From an uncultured Clostridia bacterium (GTDB lineage: Bacteria; Bacillota; Clostridia; Oscillospirales; CAG-272), in contig CANRNZ010000007.1 of assembly GCA_947632135.1 (NCBI GenBank), positions 1 to 36,064 on the forward strand: DNA of 36,064 nt, read 5' to 3'. Of this stretch, positions 1-8,518 are shown piece after piece (position 1 is the first letter of the stretch; every line of letters begins with the position of its first letter). Below the pieces are notes generated by a model, which saw nothing but the letters and a program-made list of their open reading frames with translations, searched no databases and had not been told where the DNA came from. The translations under genes were made by a program, and so were the position numbers.

Positions 1-111
1 TTTGTGTGGTAACTTCAATTATACCACGTCTGCTATGACTTTTTCTATATGTCCTATTTCATTTTACAATTAACCACAAACAATAATTTGTGATTTTTTT
101 TTGAATATCTA

Positions 112-140
112 TTGACATAGAGGGTTATTTCGTTTATAAT
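112..140 (+). promoter_or_regulatory. sigma70/SigA-type promoter TTGACA-N17-TATAAT upstream of the 225..800 gene
   Basis: TTGACA at 112-117, 17-nt spacer, TATAAT at 135-140. Confidence 0.8.
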
Positions 141-224
141 TGGATTTGTAAACAGCCGGGTGTATATCCGCATTTCGGCAATTACGATATCATCGTAAAA
201 ATTTTATTAAAAGGAGAAAAAACA

Positions 225-800
225 ATGAAGAAAATAATTGCTGTTCTGATGTCTGTAATGTTGCTTGTCGGTATGCTCGCTATGTGCGTATCCGCCGCTA
301 CCGTTACAAAGGCCGATCTTTTGAACGAAGCGGCCAAATCGCCCGTTTATAAATATGTAAAGGTTTCTCTTGAGAACGCGGCGAAAAATGTTGAAATAAC
401 AGACGAACAGGCAGAAACACTTCTTCCGATCGTACAGAAGGCTGTAGCCATTCTTGATGTTGACCACGGCCCGACAGAGTCAAACGGTGGCAAATCTTTC
501 TATACTCAGGAACAGGTTGACAGTGTTATCGAGTGCATCGACGAGGCGTGCGCCGTTCTCGGCTTTACATGGAAGATGACACCCAAAGCTAACGGGGCTT
601 TCCCCGGCGACGGTGTGTTCCAGGTGTTCGACCGCAACGGTAAGCTCGTTTTTGATTACGACGGCGACGCCGTAGCAGATACAAGCGCCGCTCCCGTTTC
701 AAATGCCTACACATGGGTATATCTCTCCGTCGGTACTGTTCTTCTTGTGCTCGGATTCGCAGTTCTCGCAGTCTCCAAGAAGCGCATCGCCGAGAGATAA
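225..800 (+). CDS. Secreted, C-terminally membrane-anchored protein; candidate substrate of the adjacent sortase
   Basis: RBS aaaaggag before ATG; N-terminal signal peptide MKKIIAVLMSVMLLVGMLAMCVSAA; C-terminal hydrophobic segment followed by KKR. Confidence 0.8.
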   Translation: MKKIIAVLMSVMLLVGMLAMCVSAATVTKADLLNEAAKSPVYKYVKVSLENAAKNVEITDEQAETLLPIVQKAVAILDVDHGPTESNGGKSFYTQEQVDSVIECIDEACAVLGFTWKMTPKANGAFPGDGVFQVFDRNGKLVFDYDGDAVADTSAAPVSNAYTWVYLSVGTVLLVLGFAVLAVSKKRIAER

Positions 801-816
801 AATTTAAAAACAAAGG

Positions 817-1617
817 TTGAAACATAAAGTCATGAAAAAAAGTACCGCTGGCGGTACGGTAAAGAGGGTACTGTTGCACAGTGCCCCCTTTTTACTTATT
901 CCCGCCGCAATATATCTTCTGATTCTTTGGGCGCTCGAGGGATTCGTCGAAAAAAACGTATATTTCAGGGTGGCGACACTCGCGCCGGATCTTAGCGGAA
1001 GTAAGGAAAGCGAGCGCCTTATCCTCACCGAGGAGGACAAGGAAAAACTAAAGGAAAACAATAAGGGCGACGCGTTCAGCGTAACGTCTGATTTCCCTCC
1101 GATAGCGCTCGGCGAGCAGTGGGCAACGATAACGATAGAATCGGCGGGGGTATACGATATCCCCGTGCTCCACGGGGACAGCAGCGACAATCTGTGGAAG
1201 GGGGTGGGTCATTATGCTAACTCACGCTTTCCCGGTCAGGGCGGAAAGGTCGTAATCGCGGGGCACGTCGGAATCTATCAGCATTTCCAGCGCCTTGAAA
1301 CAATGAACATCGGCGACATCGTGACGCTGAACACTATATACGGAGACTACGTTTACAGAGTCACCGATACTGCGATTTTCGATGCGACCGATTCGTCTCT
1401 TATTCTCCCCGAGGAAAACGAGACGGAGGATAAGCTTATCTGTTATACGTGCTATCCTTATTACACGACGTCTGTCCGCACCCGGCGCTTTGCGATAATA
1501 TGCGAGCTTGTTTCGGGAAAGGACTGGACTGTCAAGGCGGCAGAGGAAAACGGCGTCTCGGACACATCGGGGGCTGAGGGCAGCCAAAGCGCCGCCGACA
1601 CGGAGGTGGCGGGATGA
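817..1617 (+). CDS. Sortase, class D-like
   Basis: N-terminal TM; GGKVVIAGH (catalytic His), LICYTCYPYY (catalytic Cys), RTRRF (Arg). Start could be TTG 817 or ATG 832. Confidence 0.85.
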   Translation: MKHKVMKKSTAGGTVKRVLLHSAPFLLIPAAIYLLILWALEGFVEKNVYFRVATLAPDLSGSKESERLILTEEDKEKLKENNKGDAFSVTSDFPPIALGEQWATITIESAGVYDIPVLHGDSSDNLWKGVGHYANSRFPGQGGKVVIAGHVGIYQHFQRLETMNIGDIVTLNTIYGDYVYRVTDTAIFDATDSSLILPEENETEDKLICYTCYPYYTTSVRTRRFAIICELVSGKDWTVKAAEENGVSDTSGAEGSQSAADTEVAG

Positions 1618-2567
1618 AGACTTTAAGAAAAATCGCTTCGATTTTTCTCTGCGTTGTAATTTTCCTCTCGCTTACCGTCGCTGTCGCGTCAGCGCTTGTC
1701 CAAAGATTTATCGGAAGACCCGAGGCTCTCGCGGCGCGTATTGCGGACGATGAGTATGTCGACATGCTTTACGGCAAGGTTTATGAATCCGTAAAGTACC
1801 GTATGGCGCTGACGGTTTTAAACACGGACGATATTATATGTGAGGAGTCGTCTGAGCCCGGGGTCATAACAAAGGACGTTCTGAAAAGCAATGCGGCGTC
1901 CGTTCTTGCATCCTCGCTCAGCGTCGCGTTCGGAAAAAGCGAGAGCGCCGAGCAAAAGTACGAGGACGCGGAGCTTTTAGAGAGAATAGATTCATACCTT
2001 ACCTCCTACGCGAAGGAGGCGGGCATCGAATATACCGAGGGCTCGTCGGAGCAGGTGTATGAGATGATAACCTCGGAGGTCACATCAAATCTCAGAGTAT
2101 TCCCCGATATGTACACCTCGAAGCTGTCGGGAAAGACGGCGGCGCTGTCGAAATATGCGGGAATAATTTCGCCTGCCGCGTTTGCGCTGTACGCCATCGC
2201 CTCTCTTTCTCTGCTTTTATTAAATTTGAAAAACAAAATCGGCGCCATGCACAGCTGGTCGCTCGGCTCATACCTTGCGTCCTTCACCCTTCTCGGCGCC
2301 TCCGCCGCGTTTCTTTACGAGGACTACATGTCAAAAACAGTACTGACGGGTGAAACGGCGGGTCTTGTCCTGAAGAAAATATACGACGCCGTATTCCGGG
2401 ATTTGCTTTATGTGTCTCTCATACTCACCGCGGTATTTCTTGTTATCGGCATAGTTTCCGTGGTTTTGAGCATTAAGAACACTAAAGCGGCCAATACGGA
2501 CAAAGCGGATAAAGAAGTCAAAAAAGACGAAGAAAACAAAGAAGAAAAGGCGGATTTATCCGAATAA
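1614..2567 (+). CDS. Multi-pass membrane protein, translationally coupled to the sortase
   Basis: ATGA overlap with the sortase stop; N-terminal TM, large extracytoplasmic region, three further TMs, charged Lys/Glu tail. Confidence 0.75.
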   Translation: MKTLRKIASIFLCVVIFLSLTVAVASALVQRFIGRPEALAARIADDEYVDMLYGKVYESVKYRMALTVLNTDDIICEESSEPGVITKDVLKSNAASVLASSLSVAFGKSESAEQKYEDAELLERIDSYLTSYAKEAGIEYTEGSSEQVYEMITSEVTSNLRVFPDMYTSKLSGKTAALSKYAGIISPAAFALYAIASLSLLLLNLKNKIGAMHSWSLGSYLASFTLLGASAAFLYEDYMSKTVLTGETAGLVLKKIYDAVFRDLLYVSLILTAVFLVIGIVSVVLSIKNTKAANTDKADKEVKKDEENKEEKADLSE

Positions 2568-2787
2568 ACCTAAAAAACGTTACTTACAGCGTTAATAATT
2601 TGCGTTAAACAAGCTTTAAACAAGCGGCGGAGCCGTTTGCCTTGCTTTTATTAAAACATTAAAAGCTGTTGAGGTAAAAAAGCTGTTAAGGTATGGATAT
2701 GAAACGGATTTTTGACCTTCTCTTTACATTCTCTTTTACATACGGTGAATTTTTATGTCAAAAAAATTCGCAATTTTGTGAAATTTG

Positions 2788-2816
2788 TTGACTTTTGCGC
2801 TTTTGGTATATATAAT
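2788..2816 (+). promoter_or_regulatory. Promoter TTGACT-N17-TATAAT
   Basis: TTGACT 2788-2793, 17 nt, TATAAT 2811-2816, upstream of the 2867 CDS. Confidence 0.65.
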
Positions 2817-2866
2817 TGACTTGTACAATAATTATACTGTAAAAAGTATACAAAGGAGGTACGGTT

Positions 2867-4768
2867 ATGATTTGTAAAAAATGCGGTACCGAAAACGAGG
2901 AGGGCGCGAAGTTCTGCGCATCGTGCGGAAGCGCGCTTGACAATTCGGATACAGAAGCCGCTGTAGGCGCGGCAGGTGGAGACGCTCCGGGCGCCGCAAA
3001 CGGCGGACAGGGAACACCCGACGCAAATGCGCCTCGGGGTACCGACGGAGGAGTGCAGACTCTTGAAAGACAGGCGGAGCAGCAGGGCGCCGCTCCGAAT
3101 TTCGGAGGGTACGCGGCTCAGCCCGCAAAGCCCGCAAAAAAGCTTTCAAGAAATGCGATTATCGGTATTGCCGCGGGTGGAGTCACTCTGATTGTTTTGC
3201 TTATCGTCATTATAGCGGTGGCGGCAGGCGGCTCGACAATCGACCTGAACGATTACCTCACCGTCGAGGCGAGCGGATACGACGGCTACGGAAACGTAAC
3301 GGCGAGAGTCGACTGGGATGCCATAAGTGAAAAGTACGGCGACAAGATTTCCTTTACGGGCGACGTAAAGGATAAGCTCGGCTTTGTATCGGGGCTTGTT
3401 AGTCCCATGGACGTTTTGAGACAGAGCGTCAGCGTCAGCCTTGACAAGTCGAGCGGTCTCAAAAACGGAGATACGGTCGCTTATACATGGAACGTCGACG
3501 AAAGCGTTTCCGACTATATAAAATGCAAGCTGAAGCATAAGGACGATACATACGAGGTATCGGGTCTCGAAACTGTCGGTACGTTTGACGCCTTCGCGGA
3601 TTTGGAGGTGACATTCGAGGGTGTATCTCCCAACGGATATTTAAAATATAATTATACAGGCTCGCAGCTTTCCACGTATAATTTCAGCTGCGATAAATCG
3701 AGCGGTCTCAGAAACGGCGACACTGTCGTGATTTCGATTGACGGCTCCAATATGGAGAGCTACGCTCAGAATTTGGGAATGATTCCCGAGAGCATTCAAA
3801 AGGAATATACGGTGAGCGGACTTGACGAATACGTCGAGAAGTATGAAAAGGTAACCGAGGATTTGCTCGCAACATTAAAGAGTGAGGCTGAGGACTCGAT
3901 ATACTCATACACGGCGTCAAATTACAGCTCAAGCTCGTCGCTCAGCGGTCTCGCGTATGCGGGATACATTTTCGAGTCTGTAAAGGACGCGACGTCATAT
4001 TACGACTACGCAAACAAGCTGTATATCATTTACGCGGGGACGGTTTCCTCCTCCGCCAACAATTTCCGCGCGACAAAGGTATATTTCCCCGTGGAATTTA
4101 CGAATATTCTGAGCAATGACGAGGGAATGAGCTACGAGAAATGCAACGGTATACGCGGTTCGTCGTATATCGAAAACTCGTATTATACAAACGGATATAC
4201 GAATCCCGTTGTATGCTATTCCGACCTTGTCACGTCAAGCAGGGATAATTACACCGCCGAATGCGGAGACGGCTTTGAGGTCTACGAGGAGACAAAGCAG
4301 ATTGCCGCTATGAGCGATATCACCGAGGACTGCAAGAAGGAGCTTCTTGCGGATTCCAAGGATATCGTCGAGAGCTACATTGCCTCGGACGCTTACGACG
4401 ACTACACTGTCAGCGGACTCAAAGAGGTCGGCGAGTACCTGCTGCTTGCAAAATCGCAGGGAACAGACTTCGCAAGCAACAATAAATATTATATCGTATA
4501 TTCCGCGACGGTAGCGAGCAATAACGACAGGTTTGATTCGACGACAGTTTACTTCCCCGTAGAATATGACGGCATAGTAAATCTTCCCGACGACGATTAT
4601 CTTGTAACAGTCTCCGTGGGAATCGTCGCTAACTCGAATTTCCCCGACAGCTACTACGGCACGAAGGGATATGTCGACGGCAAAGAGATGTACTCGAAAA
4701 TCGTTTCGGCAAACCGCGACAAATATACCTATGAGATGTCTGAGGGGCTGAAGAGCTTCGGAAGCTGA
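2867..4768 (+). CDS. Zinc-ribbon domain, single-TM protein with repeated extracellular modules
   Basis: RBS aaaggagg; MICKKCGTENEEGAKFCASCG zinc ribbon; TM AIIGIAAGGVTLIVLLIVIIAVAAGG; duplicated segments (DKSSGLxNGDTV twice; YYIVYSATV...VYFPVEY and LYIIYAGTV...VYFPVEF). Confidence 0.8.
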   Translation: MICKKCGTENEEGAKFCASCGSALDNSDTEAAVGAAGGDAPGAANGGQGTPDANAPRGTDGGVQTLERQAEQQGAAPNFGGYAAQPAKPAKKLSRNAIIGIAAGGVTLIVLLIVIIAVAAGGSTIDLNDYLTVEASGYDGYGNVTARVDWDAISEKYGDKISFTGDVKDKLGFVSGLVSPMDVLRQSVSVSLDKSSGLKNGDTVAYTWNVDESVSDYIKCKLKHKDDTYEVSGLETVGTFDAFADLEVTFEGVSPNGYLKYNYTGSQLSTYNFSCDKSSGLRNGDTVVISIDGSNMESYAQNLGMIPESIQKEYTVSGLDEYVEKYEKVTEDLLATLKSEAEDSIYSYTASNYSSSSSLSGLAYAGYIFESVKDATSYYDYANKLYIIYAGTVSSSANNFRATKVYFPVEFTNILSNDEGMSYEKCNGIRGSSYIENSYYTNGYTNPVVCYSDLVTSSRDNYTAECGDGFEVYEETKQIAAMSDITEDCKKELLADSKDIVESYIASDAYDDYTVSGLKEVGEYLLLAKSQGTDFASNNKYYIVYSATVASNNDRFDSTTVYFPVEYDGIVNLPDDDYLVTVSVGIVANSNFPDSYYGTKGYVDGKEMYSKIVSANRDKYTYEMSEGLKSFGS

Positions 4769-4831
4769 GACGGCTCCGCGATAGACATTTGCGGTATAAA
4801 ACGGTATAAAACAGCATAAAAACATAAAAAG

Positions 4832-4860
4832 GGAGCCCTCGGATAAAATCCGAGGGCTCC
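4832..4860. terminator. Intrinsic terminator, probably bidirectional between convergent genes
   Basis: GGAGCCCTCGGAT-AAA-ATCCGAGGGCTCC, 13-bp perfect stem; TTT on the + side and CCCTTTTTATG on the - side. Confidence 0.85.
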
Positions 4861-4902
4861 TTTGGCGCGTATAAGGCGCGTATAATCGGTATTATATTTA
4901 AG

Positions 4903-5544
4903 TTATTTTATTTGATTGTCCGCGCGCATTTCGTATCCGACAGCGCTCGGGGCGCTTTTGCCGTTTGTCGTCTGTATGACGAGACTTTCAAGCTCTTCGA
5001 GGCGGCTCTTCGGCACGGATACCGTGAGAGTCACCTTTTCGCCGAACTCGGCGGCGTCCTCTGCGGCTCCGACGGACGGGAGCTTTGAGGAGAGCTTTTC
5101 ATAGTCGGAGTATGAACACGTAAAGCGGGCTGACGCAAAGGGTATCATCGTGACAAGACCCGCCGCGTCGACTGCCGCCTTTGCGGCGGCGGAGTACGCT
5201 CTCGCAAGCCCTCCCGTTCCGAGGAGGATTCCGCCGAAATATCTTGTGACAACGACGCAGAGGTCTGTCGCGCCGGACATTTTCAAAACGTTAAGGACGG
5301 GAATACCGGCGCTGCCTTTCGGCTCGCCGTCGTCGGAATATCTTGACAGCACGCCGCCGTCAATCAGGTATGCAAAAACGTGGTGCTTTGCGTCGTAGTA
5401 TTTTTTCTTTATTTCGTCGATAAAGGCTCTTGCATCGTCTTCGCTTGCGACAGGAGAGACGGAGCCTATGAATACCGACTTTTTTTCTTCGATTTGCGCC
5501 GACGCCGCCGACGCAGGCGTTATTTTTGTTTCGCAGTTTTCCAA
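4903..5544 (-). CDS. YigZ/IMPACT family protein
   Basis: KKSVFIGSVSPVASEDDARAFIDEIKKKYYDAKHHVFAYLI...RYSDDGEPKGSAGIPVLNVL...VVVTRYFGGILLGTGGLARAYSAAAKAAV, characteristic of the family. Confidence 0.93.
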   Translation of the reverse strand: MENCETKITPASAASAQIEEKKSVFIGSVSPVASEDDARAFIDEIKKKYYDAKHHVFAYLIDGGVLSRYSDDGEPKGSAGIPVLNVLKMSGATDLCVVVTRYFGGILLGTGGLARAYSAAAKAAVDAAGLVTMIPFASARFTCSYSDYEKLSSKLPSVGAAEDAAEFGEKVTLTVSVPKSRLEELESLVIQTTNGKSAPSAVGYEMRADNQIK

Positions 5545-5580
5545 AATATCACCCTTAAATGTCTTTTAAATTACCGTATA

Positions 5581-5625
5581 AATACTCCAAATACTCCAAA
5601 TACTCTAAATACTCCAAATACTCCG
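5581..5625. repeat. 9-bp tandem repeat, 5 units (AATACTCCA)
   Basis: aatactcca aatactcca aatactcta aatactcca aatactccg, between hflX and the YigZ-family gene. Confidence 0.95.
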
Positions 5626-5712
5626 ATAAATAAAAATTCGGCGAACGGCGAATTGAGTGTTTCGCGCCGCGGAGTTTTTAAGGCGCGGCGGCGCGGTTCG
5701 GCTCTTCTCGCC

Positions 5713-7206
5713 TTATTCCTCGCTCGGGAAGAGAATGTCGTAGTTTTTGATATATTTTGAAAGCTGTCCCGCGCTTTTTCTGTCGCACACCGCGCTTAAC
5801 GATATGCCGTTTTCGTTGTAGCTGACGTCGACGTTGTCGCAGATTCTGTAAACCGTGTTCACGACTTTGCTGTCGCTGTGGGGAATTTCAAGCTCCACGC
5901 GCTTCTTTTGAGCCGTTGTCATCTCTTCGAGACATTTCGCAAGAGTGTCGACGCCGTCTCCCGTGATAGCCGAGATAAACACGCACTTTTCGTCGGCGTC
6001 GCTTGCGAGAGCTTTAAGCCCGAGAAGGGTATCTCTGTCGACGGCGCGGTCGCATTTGTTGAACACGACGACTGTCGGCTTGCCGAGCGCTCCGAGCTCC
6101 GCGAGAGTGCTGTGGGTGACGTTCAGCTGCGAGACAAGGTCGGGGTCGGACGCGTCGGCGACTATCATCAGCATGTCCGCAAAGACCGCCTCGTCAAGAG
6201 TGCTTTTGAAGGCCTTTATAAGGTGGTGCGGCAGGCGGCGGATAAATCCGACTGTGTCCGTGAGAAGAATTTTCGCGCCGCCGGGCAGGGTATAGCGGCG
6301 GGTCGTCGCGTCAAGGGTCGCAAACAGCTTGTCCTCCGCAAGGATTCCCGCGTCTGTGAGGAGATTCAGAAGGGTAGACTTTCCCGCGTTCGTGTAGCCG
6401 ACTATGGCGCATTTCGGGATTCCGTCGCGCTCTCTTTGGCGGCGCATCGTCGTTCTGACGTTATCTATTCTTTCCAGCTCGTTTTCAAGCGCGGCGACTC
6501 TGTCCTTGAGGCGGCGCCTGTCGATTTCAAGCTTTGTTTCACCGGGGCCCCGCGTGCCGACTCCGCCGCCGAGCCTTGACATATCGCGTCCCTTTCCGAT
6601 AATTCTGGGGGACGTGTATTTGAGTTGGGCAAGCTCTACCTGAAGGCGTCCCTCGGCGCTGTTTGCGCGGGAGGCGAAAATGTCGAGTATGAGCATGCTC
6701 CTGTCGATGACTGATACGTCTTTTTCGATTGCCTTTTCTATTTCGCGAATCTGCACGGGGGAGAGCTCCGTGTCGAATATGACAATATCGGCGTCCGCGG
6801 CGTCGCACAGAGCGGAGATTTCGCAAAGCTTTCCCTTGCCGACGCACGTTTTACCCTCGGGAGCGTCTCTTACCTGAGTGACTCTCCCGACGCACACTCC
6901 GCCGACTGTATAAAAAAGACATTCGAGCTCGTCGAGAGAGAGCATAGCCTCCGCCTCCATGCTCTTTGGGTATACGCTTACAGTAATGCCGCGCTTTTCC
7001 TTCTCGACGCCCGTCTCGTGCAGCTCGCCCTTTCCGCGCGGAGCTTTTTTTTCGGAGCTTTCATCGACCTCGGCGTCCTCATTTTCGGCGTTTTCGGTAT
7101 ATTCCGTATATTCGTCCGACAGCGAGGCGAGAGGCTCGCCTTTCATGCCGCGCGCGGCGTTGTTTTCGTTTTCGTTTTTTTCGGTGTTTTCGAAATTTAT
7201 GCTCAT
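5713..7206 (-). CDS. hflX: GTPase HflX
   Basis: GGVGTRGPGETKLEIDRRRLKDRV; G1 GYTNAGKST; ATLDATTRRY; DTVGFIRRLPHHLIKAFKSTLDE; NKCD. Acidic low-complexity N-terminal extension. Confidence 0.95.
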   Translation of the reverse strand: MSINFENTEKNENENNAARGMKGEPLASLSDEYTEYTENAENEDAEVDESSEKKAPRGKGELHETGVEKEKRGITVSVYPKSMEAEAMLSLDELECLFYTVGGVCVGRVTQVRDAPEGKTCVGKGKLCEISALCDAADADIVIFDTELSPVQIREIEKAIEKDVSVIDRSMLILDIFASRANSAEGRLQVELAQLKYTSPRIIGKGRDMSRLGGGVGTRGPGETKLEIDRRRLKDRVAALENELERIDNVRTTMRRQRERDGIPKCAIVGYTNAGKSTLLNLLTDAGILAEDKLFATLDATTRRYTLPGGAKILLTDTVGFIRRLPHHLIKAFKSTLDEAVFADMLMIVADASDPDLVSQLNVTHSTLAELGALGKPTVVVFNKCDRAVDRDTLLGLKALASDADEKCVFISAITGDGVDTLAKCLEEMTTAQKKRVELEIPHSDSKVVNTVYRICDNVDVSYNENGISLSAVCDRKSAGQLSKYIKNYDILFPSEE

Positions 7207-7298
7207 TAACTCCTCCTCGGGTCGGGTATTTCAAACGTCAGGATAAAAATAAAACGGAATAAAAGCAAAATAACAAAATAAAAAATAAAAAGGAAAAA

Positions 7299-7331
7299 CC
7301 GGATAAGAGCTGTTTTGGAAGCCTTATCCGG
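7299..7331 (-). terminator. Intrinsic terminator after rpmE
   Basis: On the minus strand CCGGATAAG...CTTATCCGG followed by TTTTTCCTTTTTATTTTTTATT. Confidence 0.85.
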
Positions 7332-7341
7332 TGTAAACCGT

Positions 7342-7557
7342 TTATTTTGCAGCCTGACGGCGTTTGTTGAATCTTTCCACGCGTCCGCCCGTATCAACCA
7401 TTTTCTGTTTTCCGGTATAGAAAGGGTGACACTTGGAACAAATTTCAACGCGAATTTCACCGTTTGCGTCGCTCTTTGTGGAACGGGTGACAACGGATTC
7501 GCCGCAAGCACAACGGATAGTTACTTCCTTATATTCGGGATGGATTCCGGCTTTCAT
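7342..7557 (-). CDS. rpmE: 50S ribosomal protein L31, zinc-binding (C+) type
   Basis: [27 protein letters not shown]...[38 protein letters not shown] places the start at the internal ATG. Confidence 0.95.
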   Translation of the reverse strand: MKAGIHPEYKEVTIRCACGESVVTRSTKSDANGEIRVEICSKCHPFYTGKQKMVDTGGRVERFNKRRQAAK

Positions 7558-8036
7558 TGCATTCACTCCTTACTGTGTTTCAAGTTACCGTTGTATTGTA
7601 TCACATTATTTTTTTAAAATCAATACCTTTTCTCAAATTTCTCAAATTCTCTGAAATTCGGCGCTTTTTGTGAAAAATCAATAAGGATTGGCGAGGATTG
7701 GCGCGGAAACGCAGAGAAACGGCAAACGAGAGCGGGGAAGCGCGGCGAGTGTCGGCGGCGGAAAACAAAAAATAAAACGAAAAGCGGATAGAAAAATCAT
7801 AAAGAAAAGGCAAAAAACGAAAGAGGATTTACTCTGCGCGCGGTGAAACGGGACGGGGAATATGAGATGCGATGATTTTATAAATATAATGTAAATAAAT
7901 GTAAATTTTTTATAAACAGGTGCAAAAAATGTGTAGATTTGTGTAAAAATAAGGCGTTTTTTAGAAAAAATCGGAGAAAAAACAGAAAAATTTCGAAAAA
8001 ATATTCAAGTTTGGTGAGAAGTTGACATAGTTTATA

Positions 8037-8065
8037 TTGACAAATTTGATACATTATGGTAAAAT
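8037..8065 (+). promoter_or_regulatory. Promoter TTGACA-N17-TAAAAT with no ORF for about 450 nt downstream
   Basis: TTGACA 8037-8042, 17 nt, TAAAAT 8060-8065. Confidence 0.6.
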
Positions 8066-8292
8066 TGTACAAGCAATATTCAAAATTTGCCTTCAGAGGC
8101 TCGCTTTATGAGTCTGTTTTGATTGGTTCGTGCAATTCCGGGCTTTGAAAATGTCAAAAAATCATAAACTGAAAAAGATTTATAAGCCTGAAAAAGCGGC
8201 GCGCGGGCCTTGACGCGTTTTGATTTGAATTTTTTCGTATAAGTTTTTTTCATATTTTTTTATTTTTTCCACATAAGGTTTTTCATATAAGG

Positions 8293-8321
8293 TTGACAAT
8301 TTGCCAATCGTTTTGTATAAT
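8293..8321 (+). promoter_or_regulatory. Promoter TTGACA-N17-TATAAT for the M3 peptidase
   Basis: TTGACA 8293-8298, 17 nt, TATAAT 8316-8321. Confidence 0.8.
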
Positions 8322-8518
8322 ATTTTATATTATTATATTATTTGATAAATTCGGATAAATTCGAAATAAGATAAAGAGATTTATATTTTATAATAACTTC
8401 AAAAATCGGCGTATAACAGTATAACGGTATAACTTAAAAATTCGAAAAATCGGCGGCGCCGCGTACGGCGGCGCGTCATATCGGCGTTTTACGGCGCCGC
8501 GCTTTGGGAGGTGATTTC

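Noticed and set aside
4235-4825. 196-aa minus-strand ORF
   Set aside because: Antisense to the zinc-ribbon protein gene and overlapping an intrinsic terminator; no recognisable features.
5878-6579. 233-aa plus-strand ORF
   Set aside because: Antisense to hflX, whose GTPase motifs are clear; no independent support.
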